NCBI GenBank assembly: GCA_013397435.1
Contig: VZRG01000004.1
Span: 1,733,060 to 1,797,059 of the forward strand
Length of the DNA stretch: 64,000 nt
Source of the DNA: Erythrocercus mccallii
Lineage: Eukaryota; Chordata; Aves; Passeriformes; Dicruridae
Direction of reading: 5' to 3'
The notes below the pieces were generated by a model. The model was not told the DNA's origin, made no database searches, and saw only the letters and a list, made by a program, of their open reading frames with translations. Made by a program: the position numbers and the translations under genes. Positions 14,101-29,100 of this stretch are shown here, piece by piece (the stretch's first letter is position 1; each line of letters starts with the position of its first letter).

Positions 14101-17100
14101 GGAAAAGAGGCAGGGAAAAAACCCACTCTGGGTCCTCCTAACACAGAGAAAGGCAATAAGAATATGGTAGAAGGTTATATATGTATACTGCAATGTCATT
14201 AAGTCATGATTTTGATAAGAAATGATGCCATGAACATTTTCAGTTGTAATCCTTCCATGGTGTATCACCTCTTACTGCCATCACAGAATAACACTGATTT
14301 AAGTCATATTGGTGACAACAGTGGAATACAGGTATTCCAATCCCAGAATGCTGGGATTAATAGGTAGAATTCAAGACAACAGTACATACTGCTATGAGCT
14401 CCAAGCATGAGCTAAACCCATGCTGAATTCTCATTTAGGTCTTATCTTAATTAGGCTATCATAGAGGTGTGCAACCCAACATATGAACACACTTTTCTTC
14501 CTTTCCTTTTCTTTTTTTTTAGCAGGTGGAGATGCTATTTTTCTTTTTCAGGAGTGGACTTTGACCTTATGCTCACACTTATTTCATTACGATTACCTGA
14601 AAATGCCTGTGCCTTTCTGTAATCAGCCTCTGCCCTAGAAAACATAAACATGTTTCTCAGTTTGATGTCAAAAGCCAAGAAAAGAAAATTAATATGATAA
14701 AATGCAATTCTCTGGATGGGAAGTACTTTTAGACCCAAGATGAATTATTTTTCTACCTGCTCTGCAGCTTCTGTCGTATCACTGAAAAGAAGAAGAAAAA
14801 AATTATTCTTTTTGCTCCAATGGTCCAAAAGAAGAGCTGGACTTTGCTTAACTTTTACATACCTTTATGTGGCTGATATCTTTTCCATAGGAATAAAAAG
14901 GCCATAGCTAGGATCAAAAATAAGGAAATTCCCGTTATTACTGCAAGAGAGGACAAAGATTTTCCTTTCTGGGCCAGCTTTTCCAACCCTGTGACAAAGA
15001 AGAGGAGTACTGTATTTAGTTCCTTGTTCTTTGCAATGTGCTACAATGACACTGAAAAATACATCTTTTTAAATTATTCTGAAGCTAGTAAACCTGCATA
15101 GAGATACAAAAGACATGCAAAATTTGGGTCTTGTGGATGGGTAATATTTATTTTTCCCCACAGATCTCCTGAACAGAAAAAGCAATGATACGCATATCAG
15201 AAAAGACTTTAAAGCAGATTAGTGCCTAGAGCTAAATGAAAGTCAGTAAATGTAATCCACAAATTACAGCATCACAAAAAGAAGATGCATATTATAACTT
15301 GAGGTATAGAGACACCAAACTACCAAAAAGGAAGCTGAGAAAGCAACTTGTGCTAGATTGGAGGGAAATCATCCTAGCAGGAGGAGCTATAAAATAGGAG
15401 AGGACAAAAGATGCATTGGATCTTTTCTAAAGATTTTTAGATCACTGACAGTCTGGTTGTTTATCAAACCACATCAGAAACCAACAAATTATCTCAGAAT
15501 TACAGAATCAGTTAGGCTGGAAAAGGCCTCTGAGTCCATCAAGTCCAACTTATGACCAAAGATCAACACGACATAAAGTTCGATGTTCAGTCTTTCCTTA
15601 AACACCTCCAGAGATGGTGACTCCACCATGTTGTTTGAATTCACATCTAAATATATTCAAAATATTTCTTTCCTTTGCTCAGGTCTTTTGCTGGTATATG
15701 TATTAGCAGGACTTTCCCAGCAGGATTTTCTGATACAACATAAATGCAAATTGCATACAATTACATACCTAAAAGCACATGGAAAATATTTGTAGTGAAT
15801 TTGCAAAGACAAGAATGTGAAAGTTAGGAAATGCCAGATATATTTGCTTGTGCACTCTTAATTTCCTCCTTTTGCTCTGAATTGTGAAGAATTCATGTAA
15901 TTAAAGGACATACCACAATCCATACAGGTAAATTAATGATGTGTATTTGCTAGTGCCAGATTTATTAGTACAATTAAAATGTATATTATTTAGCTGGATG
16001 TGTTTCCAGTATTGATGTACTCCTGTGCAGAGGGCCAGAACTGCTTACATCTACTTACACCTCCATGTAATTCACTGGCATTGTGCTGGCTACATTTGCA
16101 GTGGTTTTCATGAAGATGAAATATGAGGATTTCTAGCCAGATGTGTCCTAAAGATATGGGAATATAAATCACTGCAATCCCACCAATTTTTTCAATAGTC
16201 CTCTGGTGTACTGGTTTCCCTAGGAAGAAAAAGCCCAAATGCTGGAGAATCAGGGAAGTCCTTAAAATTGTTCTTTAAGTGAGTAATTTCAAATGTAGAC
16301 TCAATAAATCACACCTCCATAGATATATCAGTGCAGAAAACAAACACCTGCTCTTTGCATGCATTTAACACACTCAGGCTGACTAACCTTGAAAACTGAG
16401 CAATGAGTGGTGTACATGAGATACCTCATTTTATTTTAGAATCTTGGCTAAAAATGGGTAACAACCTAATGCAACTATTGATATAATTGTAACTTATTAA
16501 AATAATTATTTTCTTGATAATTTTTAGTATTAATTAGGCAGCTGTCTGTAGCACCACATAGGTTTGTTCCCATGGGGAAGTTGTGTAAGGTCTTCTGAAA
16601 CATCAGGGTTCCTGTTGCTATTGAAAATGGTGTTTCCTGTATATTGAATGCCATAGTCCAGGCATGGGGGTAAGGAAAAGTAATATGGAAAATTTTTTAT
16701 AGTCTTTGCTTAGTATGTTTATTCAGTTGCAATCAGAATTTAGCCTGAGCAGCATTGCTGAGAATGAATTGTGTGTGAATTCATACCTCTTAGAATCAGT
16801 CAGTGCTGCTCTGCAAGTGTAGCCTTGACATCTCCATTTAGTGCTATTTGAATAAACACCCATCAAAAAGAAAATGGCTGCAGAGGGGGAAAATGATCTT
16901 TTTATATTTTAAATACACAGGATAAAATATTTTATTAAGACTTAAGTAAAATATTTAAAATTAGGAAATCTATTATTTTAAGTGCAACTAAACATGAAGG
17001 TGTGGAGTCTTCCTTCCTTTTTGGCCTTTGAAAGGAAATCTCACCTGAATATCATATATTACATGAACTTCATGGAAAAATGTCCTGTTTATTTCTATCA

Positions 17101-20100
17101 ACACGTAGTTCTGGTTGCATTTTCTTTCACTACTAACCACAATATTTAGTTTTTGAATGCAGTATTCTTACTATGAAATTGCAACCCATCTTCCTTCCAG
17201 CATACAGAAAGCCCTGGATTCATGATGAATCAGTAAGCTATCAGTAAGATAGCCTGAATCATGGACATCTCTTCTTGTTTACCAGACTAACAAATTTGTT
17301 AGCTCTTTGCTCAGCACAAGTGAAATTGCTGTGTTATATTTTCTAACAGGCAATCTAGTCTATCTTGTTGAACATTAATAGCAAATGTTCCTTATCTGGA
17401 AATACTTGTATCCATCTGTATTGAGAAGAGATATCAGACTTCCTCAATATCTTGTTCTTTGCTCTGTGCTTCTGGAGATTTTCTGAAAAACTGCTTCATT
17501 GCTATTGAACACAATCATACAGGAGCTGAGGTTATAGTGTAGGAGAAACAAAGATATATGTTCTTCAGAACCCAGCAATCAATCCAGAGATTCATAACTA
17601 TGACAAGGAAAAAATTTACATGAATATTGTAATAAAATCCCACAGAACTTCAGTGTCTTAGTGGGTTGCTGTGTCATACCGCAAGTAAAACCTGTATCCT
17701 ATGGAATGTCCAAAAGCCCCTTTAATATATTCTTAGCTAGACCTAAATTTTGATACATCTTCTAAGAACTAATTCCTTTTTCTGGGGCTGATGCTGCACT
17801 CAGATGTTACACTTTACAACATGAAGTTACATTCTTACCTACAGACATAACAACGACTGTGAAGCGAGTTTCATCTCGTTTTCCAGTCACGTTGTTGAAA
17901 GCACAGCACATGTAATCTATTGTCTTCTGGGCCACTTTATCAGATACAACTTCCAGATGGGGTCCATATTTGATTACTTGAGTGGTATTGTCATCCCTTT
18001 GAATCCAGGAATAAGTGTTTGGTGGATTTGAATCTGCTGAGCAGTCAAACAGTACAACTTCCCCCATGTCAACGGTAAACACTGCCCCTATATTCAGACC
18101 TTTGTCTGATTTTACTCTAAGTCCATAAGGTCCATCTGCATTAGAAAAAAAAAGGAAATACAATGAGAAAATGAAAATCAAAGTATATAATTAAAATTTA
18201 ATCAGAAGTGTATCTCTAAAATTAGAATATTTAAGTAAGAGTAGCCTTTAGGATGGCTGGCATTCAGTCATTTCAATGAAAAGGCTGTCAGTTCAATAAC
18301 TGGATCTGTGCTAGCCTTAGCTCAGGCTACACCCATCTAATACTGGTCTAATTGTTATTTAAGGAAAAAGCATGGCTCTATGTATTTCTCAGCATGATAA
18401 AAAGAACGAAAACTGAAATCAGTTGGATTTCTATGAAGTAAAGGAGCATGTCTTCTTCAGGAGCATATTTGATTTCTATTTCAATGCCAAACTTGCTGGC
18501 ATAAGTAATTTCCCTACAAATTTAAAAGTGGACAAATTGGCCTTGTAATGTTACTTCACTGCAATAATTTACAGTATAATAATTATTTAGGGAAGTAACT
18601 TACAGGAATAATATTGAGTGGGGTGTGCCTTAGATAAGTTCAGAAAAATTTTTCCATAAATGACTGTTAGAACAATATTTAACTTTCCTCCCATTTTAGT
18701 AGGTTTGTACTAGTAAATACTACTTTAAATAATTAATTAATTAAATAATTAAAAATACCAAAATAACTATTACTGTAATTATGCCTTTTTCAATACCAAG
18801 TTCTTGTGCTGAAAGATGTTTTTCTGAATATAATTAGAAGAAGCATATGTTGTTCAAAAGTCATGTGTTCATTATTTAAAAAATTGAGCAGATGAGTATT
18901 TTTAGTGTGATCTGTACAGGAAAATAAAACGGAAAAAAACCCCTTCAATATTATGAGAATATTTCTCATGCTGTTTTTTCAAATCATTAGGGCTTTTATA
19001 TCTTTACATGTTAAAATTACTTTTACAGTTATTAAGTATAGAAATTATTGCAGAGATACAATAATCGAAGTGTGCCTTATTAAATAACTTTTTCTAGTTA
19101 AAAAACCCAGAAAACCAAACCCCAATCATTTCAATATTGTTAATTCCCTAAGGACTTAGACAAATAATCAAAAATGCACCGATCTAATACTGACAGAGCC
19201 AAAGATGAATTTATGCAGAATTATCTTTTTGGTAGGATCCCTGAAGACCAAGAAAGCTGCCTCATACAGAATGGTGTAACACAAAACGGGCACAGTACTG
19301 TGCCCATTGCAGGCAGTGGAATCTAGTAATATTTCCACCTTCCTGTGGTTGTCTGGAAAAATTAAGATAAAGTAGCTGGGTTTGTATAGGAAAATCCCTG
19401 CTACATGATGCTGCATACTTGTACATTTCAGACTTTATTTTCCACCAGGAAATTCAGGACCATGTTAGAATGTTCTCTAATACACACTTCTATTTACTGT
19501 TTGTCTTTTTTTATGAGACTCATTTAGTCTTCAAGACAACCTAAGCCACCAGCACACAGCACAAACCAGGCCATTTTGTGTGCACCTCTGTGTTTTTTTC
19601 TGTTTGTTCAGGCTTAGACCAGAGACTATAAACCACCACATATGACCTCAGTTAAGTCCACTTTTAAGGAAACGTCCATATTTCACAACATAAACTTGTA
19701 AATCTTTTAATTTTCTCTACTTATTTCCCAGTGGTAAGCTTTTTGCAGTCTCATTTTAAGGAATGACCAACATCATGCATAATATTTACTTGGGAAATGA
19801 AATATAAATTCACTTCAGCATGAATTAGTGCTGCTCCCACCTACATTGCAGTGGCCACTCTGAAGAATCATGGCTTTTCTCTAAGTTCTAGGTGCTGGGC
19901 TGCTTCCTCACAGGCTTTTCAGTTCCTGAGTCACTTGCTTTATTGTCTCCAAGAGCTGGCTGACCCTGTAATGACCATTTCTGTGAAGTACAGACCTTTT
20001 CCCCACTGTTTTGGCTTGGCTGACCTCACTTGGGCTGCATGTTTCTGTGGAAGGGGAGCTTTTCACAGGGGCTCACCTCTTACAGGTATTAACTTCCCTT

Positions 20101-23100
20101 TTTTCCCAGATTTGAAAGGAGGAGGCCTTTGACATTTTTCATAAATGAAATAAAGCCCCTCACAAAGTACTTATAGGCAGGACCATACTTTTTTTACTTT
20201 TCAGAGCAATTCAGTGGTTCTTCCAATCCAATTCTCCCTACTTAGGAGAATTAGCTTTTATTTTTACAGATAATATGACTTTGACATGGGTTAACAGAGA
20301 TAAATGGTAAGAATGGCTGACTGGTTTCCATGCCCCCTCACTGTAATGGGTGGTTTGCCACAGTCTGCAAAAGAATCAGAACTGAGTTCTCCTTTTTTAT
20401 CAGTATCATAACTGTGCAGCATAAAGAGATAACACTGAGAATTATATTTTAATGAAAGCTGCAAGTTGAAAGAAATCATTATACAAACACTGACACACAC
20501 TGCCTGGGAAGTATGTTTGAAAAAAACAGAGAGGTTATCTTAAGAAATAGCCAAATCTTGGCAAAATCTGAAAAGTGGCATTCCTTGCTGAAGTCAACAC
20601 AAGGACTGGGTACCTTGTGCTTTGCCTGAAGCAATATTTTGCCTCTCCTGGAAATCGAGTACATCGGGGTTCCTAAACAGTGGGTAACTGACAGGTATAC
20701 ACAGCTTCAAGGATGATTATGAAAAGCAGGCAATTATCCATTCTCTCACTAGTACTATTGAGGAAGAAAATTCCACTTAGTCTGCGGAGTTCAACTCCAT
20801 CAACACAGTACAACAGTGTCTGCTGCAGCCTACAGGATGGCAGCTTCTTCCAGTCTTGAAATAATTAGTTTCTGATTCACGTGACTGCAACAGCCATGTT
20901 CTAGGCTGCATTACCATCATAACTAATAGAGAAGCAGGATAATATTAATAAGACATAAATTAAAAACCACTTTTCATACTCAATAAAAACCCACAATGAC
21001 AGCCTTCATCGATCCCTCTGCTCTATTTTCCCTTTCCAGTATTGTTCTCTACAGAAAACTGCCTCTTGCCTCAGTAAAACCAGTTAACTAAATGATGTGT
21101 AAAATAATAAATCAGTCTTTCTGGGTAACAGTTTACTGCTCCATGGGAATATTTCCAATTGCTCCTATCACTACGAGACAGTTACAGTTTCCAAGCAGAT
21201 GGCAGGTATTTACCGTGAGTGACCTTTTCTTTACCTGCAGTAACTCCTCCACAGTAATGACATATGGCAGAGAGAGATCCCAGGGCCTATCCTGGATTAT
21301 TGACAACTGGGAGCAGGGAGACAAAGTACTTCTGCAGGCAGAAGTTGAACCAATTAGGTGACTTCATACAGTTCAGGAAGCAAGACCCCAATTCCCATCA
21401 CTGCCTTGGATATAGAGAGTACCACAAGTATTTGCAGTCTTTCAGCATTGCATTGTTTGCTCTTCATATTTTTTTCCAGATTTTATATTATGCACAAAGC
21501 AAACCCTCAGTTCTGATAAATGACATTCTGAAAATGCATCTACAATAATACTTACATACATGGAGAAAAAGTGAATCTCAAGGTTTTTCACAGAGCTGTA
21601 TATCACAACCACTTAAACAGCAAAAGAGTCAAGAAATGTGGACACAAGTTTGAGATTTTACAATTCTGGCAAACAATATGCCAAAAATAGGTTTGTAGTT
21701 TAGAACTTGGAAAGATTTTTCAAACTTGCAGAAAAATACATGTAACTGAGTGAGGAAGAAGAGAGGAAGCAACACTAAAACTGTGACTGAAGGGCAAACA
21801 CGTCAGAGCAAGTGTCGCAGACACCTGTCAGTGCGATCAGTGCTTTGGAGACTATCCCAAGTGTAACAGATCAGAAATCCAAATCTCACATGGGCTGTGC
21901 AACAGAGTTGTCTCAAAGGTAGCAAGAATGGCAGATGTTTTTCTAGCTTGACCTGACTTTATTGCAGGGGAAGAAGGCTGTCAGGCTGGATACAGTGTCG
22001 CCAAGTTCTAGGTAGGTATTCTTTGAAGACAGACCTGTACAAGGCCAATTCACATCTCCTTAAAGTGAGAAATGCAGTAGAGGAACTGCATTCATACACC
22101 TTCAGGTTTCATTCTTAGCACTTTAAGCACATAAGCGAGCTGAGATTGTGACTCTACAAAAGAAGGCATATAAAAATGTGCTACCTTGAGGAAAGAATGT
22201 GGTTTTTATTTTTTTAACTACAGTAATGATAAGTTAAAGCTTTATCAGTGTTGGTATTTCCTTGTTTATCATGATTCCTCTGTCCAATGAGATGGAAGCT
22301 CAATTAATATTTGTTTAATTCTTTGCAACTGCTTCTTCAAGTTTGCACTGCTGTCAATTTTATAAGCTACACATAAGCTTATATTAGCTCGTATCTAAAA
22401 ATGTCCTTGTTAATCTTTGCTAATTTAGGCAGTCTTTTTCTCTTCTCCTGGTGCAGTGTAGAGACCACCTCCCCTCCCTTTAGATGCAAGTCATCCCCTT
22501 ATCCAATTCTTCCAAGTTATAATAAAAAATACAAAACTAGCAGAATAGATAATCAGAGATGAAAGGAGATGAAAGGAGGAAGAGGAAAATATGAGAGCTA
22601 GAGATGTAAGAGATGTAGGTTCTGAATATATTGGTAGTGCAATCATAACAAGTTGAGCATGAGCTGCCTACCAGCTGCTAGCTGCCAGAGCCTGGAGAAA
22701 GCCAGAAGGAGCACCAGCCCTTGCCTGGACAGGAATACAGTTCCAGTCCTTGCAGTGTCCCTTCCAGACTGGGCAACTGGGTAAACTGGTTATATCTGAA
22801 TAGGACTGGTAGAAAAGTAGGTCCTGGCCTTTCAAATTTCAGGTCTCCTCTGAGAAGGATAGTTCAGTCACATGTGTGTAGCATGTGCTACTTGAAAATT
22901 GAGGAGGCACAGGGAATTCCTGACATGGACCAAAATGAGAAGGTCATAAGATTTGTCATATAATTGTTGAATGGTAATTAAATCAATCTTTTGTTTCCTC
23001 CAACTCAATTAGTTTCTCAGGTGCCTTCATTTCCAGTCAAAATACCTGACTACCTTATGGTTTATTCTTCTGTAAAAAATGGTCTTTATGCAACTCCTAT

Positions 23101-26100
23101 TGCTCCCTCATGTTTCCCATTTGATGTGGAATGCAATCACTTCTTTCAGCTCTAATTTTGCTAAGACTGACTGAGGTCTCTGTGTCTCTTCTCCATTCCT
23201 GTCTTCCTTTCTTTCCGTTCAAGATCAGCATTCTGGGATCTGCAGGGACTGCATGAAGTATTGCACATATGGTGTTATCCCCTGGGTGCCATTAGCATTC
23301 TCCTTGTTTCCTTCTTAGAAATCCATTGCCCACTTCTATCCATTGCTAGAATTAAATATGTCTTTCTCATGCCTGAATCATGCTGTCAGTTCATAGATAT
23401 CTTGTGACAGCTCAATCACCTAGGCTCACTGCCTTGATTATTTTCTAATCAATCTCGGTCTTATCAGCAGAAGTTCATGTTTTTTATTCTCTGAAAGGGT
23501 ATGCCCATTTATTTTTTTACTAGCAAATTTCATCCCAACTCTATTACTCTGTCGAAGTCATTCAGTCCTCCTATTTAATGTCATAAATGAACTTCATTAA
23601 CATACTTCCTATCTTCTTTCTGGTGCAATTAATGTAAGTATTAAAAAGGACTGGACTTGAAATGATCTTGAGGAAACCCACTAATACCAGTCCTTCAGCC
23701 TGGTACTTTCTGTGCTTAGCTTTTTGATATTATTTGGTTTCTCCATTCATAACATTATTTTCATGTATAACGATCTCATTATTTTTTTCCTTTGAGTCAC
23801 ATCTGAAGACATCTGTGGAAATCTTAAAGCTTCTATTTGAATTCTGCGATTGAGACTGATCTTCACAACTACATAACATTGAATAATTTTATTATCCCAT
23901 TTTAAGTTAGTTACAAACAGGCTCATTTTGAATGCAAGCTCACATACAATGTTGACTCAACTGTTTTCTGCCTGTTTTCATATTTGGAGGCACTCCTTCC
24001 AGCAAAGTTATTCACACAAAGATAATGATGAATATTTCATATACTCACAATATATGGTTGGTGCAATTATCTCACTTTCCATTGCACTGACAGGGTTAGA
24101 TACCAGACAGCTGTAATTTCCAATGTCTTCCTTTACTACAGGAACAATTAGAAGTGTAGCATTGTTTGATGAAAAGGTATAATTAGGGCCAGCATGAAGG
24201 CGCTTCCCATTTTTCATCCACTGGTAAGCTACCCTTGTACCTCTATCCACAGTACATTTTAGGGTAATATTCCCTACATACTCCACTACTCCTGAAGATG
24301 GTTCAGTATGTACAGTTGGCTTTGCGACTGGAACTGTAAAATAAAGAGATACGAAGAGTTGTTAAAGTGACAAGCCATTATATTACAGTCTTCATGGTCA
24401 AGATGATTCAAATAGCAATCATCATTCTCTCTGGAAATTAATCTCTTAAATGTAGATAAAGGTTAAAAAAAGAAGGCCATATTCTCAGCTGGTGACCGTA
24501 AGAATTGTTTTCAGACATAAATAAAATCAGACTGTTTATATTACTGGTAACAGGATAAAGGCTGCAGTCATGTGTACCATGGCCTCTTGCCTCATATACA
24601 AATCACTGAGCCCACAAAAATGAAACGAGCACAGAGCATGACTGCCCACAGCTTTGCCCACACTGGGCACCACTGAGATCTGGGTGATCTGTCATGAGGA
24701 TGTCTGCAGATTGGGATGGGTTTGGGAGTTAAATGGCAGCTTCAACTTTGTCACCTCAAGATGTCATTCATCTCATTCCTTCCAAGCCCAACAGTTACAA
24801 GGTTCCCTCTGTATAATCCATAAATTACAGAAGCCTCTTGTCATACTTTTAGATAATTCTTTCCCATTTCCATTTTTTTAAGTCCTCAATACAAAGAGCA
24901 GAGTCTAAAAAGGGAAATTCAGTACTTTATCAATTCAGATCGGGGTGCCTTTTACAGACAGAGGGCTACAGTCACCAGCAAAAGTCAATGGCTCTTCTTT
25001 GTTATAGGAGGTAAAGTTGTTCAGGGAAAAAGACTATTTGAAATTCAATGCATCCTCATGATAGCATTGCAGAAACTTATTAAATCTTATTTTTTAGAAG
25101 TCTAATTTCATCTAAAATGTTTCTATACCTCTTCAGTTTTTTTATTTGTGATATAGAAACATCAATCCATATATTAATTTTGCTTAAAGATGACACATTT
25201 TAGTATTCCCACCAGGAGCAGTAGAAAACAATATAACTTAATTGTTAGCATTTATTCATTTATGGTTGCATTAAATGAGACACCATTGTAACTGGATGCT
25301 AAGAACCAGGTCTTCAAAACTATTGTAATTTTATTTTCAAAATGAAAATACTCTCTTTTACTAACTTACCGTCAACAGCTACTTGAATCTTTTGACTTGC
25401 AGCTACGGTCCCATTTCCGCGGACATTGACTTTTACAATGTAATTGCCCTCATCACTGAGATGCAATGGATTAATCCTCAAGGATGCATTTGGTGGTATA
25501 AGGGTAAACTTGTGTTGGTATTCCAAGTCTGGAACTACTCTTTGATTTACAGAGCCAAGCAAGTATTTTGGATTACTCTGAGACCTCTCAAAAAGCCAAA
25601 TTATCTGGATTTCAGAAGCTGTAGCATTGAAATTGTAGTCAACAGAAAGATGAAGTGGTTGCCCCTCAATACCATGGATGGTATGAGATGGTACTGTCAA
25701 TTTTAAAGCAGAACAAATCCCTGCATAAAAATGAAAGAACAAACAAATAAACCCAAAACATAAATGGAAAGCCCAGAAAACTCAAATGAGAAATTCTCAC
25801 AGTGAAAAAACTCTCAAGGCTAAAACTAATATTTTTTGCACGGTTGTAACTCAGATTTTAAGTAAGAAAGGAGCAAGAGCTTATTGACCTTGGTGAAGCT
25901 GGATCTAGCTACAGAGCTCTAGCCTCAAATTATACAAAAAGCCAAAGGAAGGATCTTTTACTGTTGAAAGTTTGACAAAAATGAGATAATGTACATTTAC
26001 CTTAATGTATAAAATATCTTCCCTTTAAAATATTTTGTATTTCTAGGTCTTACACTCTCCAACAGTGTTGGACTGTAAACTCAGTTTTTAGGATGCTGAG

Positions 26101-29100
26101 AAACTTACTGAAAATCTGACAAGCAGCTCTTCCATGAATTTTGACTAAAACTATATATAATTATTATTGCTGACTGCTCTGAACCTGTAAGACTAAATTC
26201 AATACAAAGCTTGCAAAAGTCAAGTATTCCAATCTTAGGAAATAGGCAGAATTAAGCCTTGCTGTTGATGTGCATAAAAGTGAAATGTTCAGCCATATGA
26301 TTAATTGTGTTTTCCAAGAATTCTGTCTTTATTATGGTGCAAAAAGGCCACTCCTCAGTTAATCATTGTCTTTCCCATACATTTTTAAAAATATTTTTTC
26401 CTGGTGCTGGCCTAAGACATATTTATAGAACACTACTAAAGCCTTAGTCTTGGGACTAAGCAATTGATTTTCATATTAACTTTTCCAAGGCACTCAGGAG
26501 AAGAGCAATGATGTAAAGAATTGACATTAGTAAACTGATCTCACAACACCATTTTAACTGACAGGACTTCAGAGATGAAGCATTTAAGCCCAGAGAAAAT
26601 TAACAGCAAAAATATAGACTCATTTTGGATGATCAATTTGAAATATTAAGGACATCATTTTTCAAAATACATATAAAAACATTTTAGTATGTTCAAGATG
26701 CAACACAATTGACACTTGTTGCAGGTTTGATTGCTCAGATTTATGTTCAATAATGCTGAAAAGCATGCTGCAAGTGCTAAAAAAACCTAGGAAAAAAGCA
26801 ACCTGTTATAAGTAAGAAATGTAAAAATTGTGATTTAAGTATTTCATCTGCTACTGCATAAGAACAAACTGGAGACTGAGAACACACTGCCCAGGACAAC
26901 ACACAATGCTTTCACCATGCTCCTATTCTATTCTTTTCCTGCTAATGATCATTTTTAGTTGGACTTGATGATCCTTGAGGTCCCTCAAACCTGAGATTCT
27001 GTGATTCTTGACATGCTTCCAAATACCTGTAATGAAAAAGTAATTGTCCAGCTGATGTACATGGAATGCGTTTCTACTTGGCTGGGTAGGGAAGGGCAGA
27101 AGGAGCAACGTATGAAAAAGATGTGACTGTGCTCATTAATATAAAGCAGAGGTAACTTTGTTTCTTAAATTTCCTACTTTCATATCATTATTCTTTATGA
27201 CAGAATTTGTTAAAAGTTAATTTATGTCTAATTTCCTAGGTTATGTGACAGAAAAAAATACCAATGCAGTAGCATAATATGGTATCTGTACACGTCTTTT
27301 GGGTTAGAATAATCAAATTTCAGTGCACAGTTGTTTGTCACAAGGTAATGGCAAAGCAAACTTGTTAGGGATGAGGTGGTGACACAAAAAGGGGGAGATG
27401 GTAACTGATGCAGCAGTAATGGCAGTAATTAATGTCAGAGGTACTCTGGAAGGGCACGCAAAGTAGCAGAGCAGAGATGGAGTGTGAGTGGACTGGCTCA
27501 TGGGTAGCCAGTACCGCTGTACAGAATCTACCCCAAAAAAGTAATGTGGCCAACTTCCCTTTTCATAAAGCTGAGCAATATCACCCTCAGCTAAGACAGC
27601 TAACCACATTTCTGAGGGCATAGCAGGGAAGTCAGTGGAACATGCTGGAGAATACTAGGAAATATACAAAAAGACAGTGAAATCATTTGACGGAAAGTCT
27701 GGCAAGCCCACATTAGTGGGGGCTAAGGAGGAAGCAGGCAGAGGGCTTCAGGCTGCATGGACTTTATTTTGCAAAGGACTGGCTAAGGTTCAGCTGAGAC
27801 AGGAGAACAGGGTGAAAAAAGAGGAAGAGTGTAGAAAAATGTGTAATGGCTTAAGTGGAGGATACATAGGACAGAGATGTTTACATGCTTACCTTTCTAG
27901 ATGAAAAAACCTAAAATGGATGATGCACATCAAATTGAAGCCTGCTCCCCTACCCCTTTTTAACAGTATTTGTAGCCTGTTGTTCTCGCAATTTTCTAAC
28001 ACTGCACAACTCTTCAAGGCTAGCTAGACTATTGTTAACAGGACATTAAGTATTTTGTTGGTTGTTCTAACAGTTCTCAGACCTTAATACGCTCCCTGAC
28101 AACATTACAGTACAAATCAGATTTAAACTGCTGTTGTCCACTTGAAAAAGAGAGAAAGAGAGAAAGAGAGAAACTCTTCAGTAGAATCCTTCATGAAATA
28201 TTTAATGCTGGAGATCTATTTCATATAACCAATGATATAACCACCCATGTCAATTTTCAGATTGACCGGAATAAAGTCAAAAACATCTCTCAAACACAGA
28301 GAGATCAGTAATTAAAAGATCAGTCCATATACTTACTCATTATGTATGATGCTGTTAAATTTTTAGGTTTAGCTGTCAATAGGTGATTGTGCTGTTGGAC
28401 AACATGCCAGCAACAGAAGCAGTGCCATCATAAATTATGGAAAATAAATAATACTTCTCACAGATCTGTTTGTGCAAAAACTTAGCATAACCTAAGCAGA
28501 TCTTGTGAGCACTAGGATAACTGGGACTGCCAGTATGGAAGGTAATAGCATAACAGAGTAATGAAAAGAGAATCAAGGCTGGAAAACTTTCTTTGCAGCT
28601 AAAAACTGTTGGAATAGAAACAGCAAATTAACTTTGTTCCACTTGATTTACAGGGAAAATTGTCTCTGTGTAATGTCTTGGAAAGACATTTTGATCTGCA
28701 GTTAAGGAAATTCTTTTAGTTAGGACCAGAGGTGCTGAGGGCAGAAACCGCATTTTCCCCTCAATCCATTCAGGAGTGGCTTTGGATAACTCCAGTTCTT
28801 GTTGCTCTCTCTGGCTTTGCTGGGGTGATTTTGTGGAGTTCCAACATCCCACAGGAGCTTCCCCATGGCTGGTAGGGCAAGGGAGAAGGCAGACTGAGAC
28901 TGGGGCAAGTTATTAGATAATGGAGTTCTGTCAAAGACAAGGGTTTTGCAGGAGCAGTGATGGAAGTATTCTGGTCTTAGCAGAGATCATGTCTTCTGCC
29001 TGAAATATTTTTTATTGAGAGGGTTATCCTCTTCACCAAAAGTGTTGTCAGGCATTGGAATGGGACACTCAGGAAGTGGTAGAGTTACCCTCCCTGGGAG

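Noticed and set aside
25383..25706. 107-codon plus-strand frame
   Set aside because: Antisense shadow of the HEPACAM2 V-domain exon.
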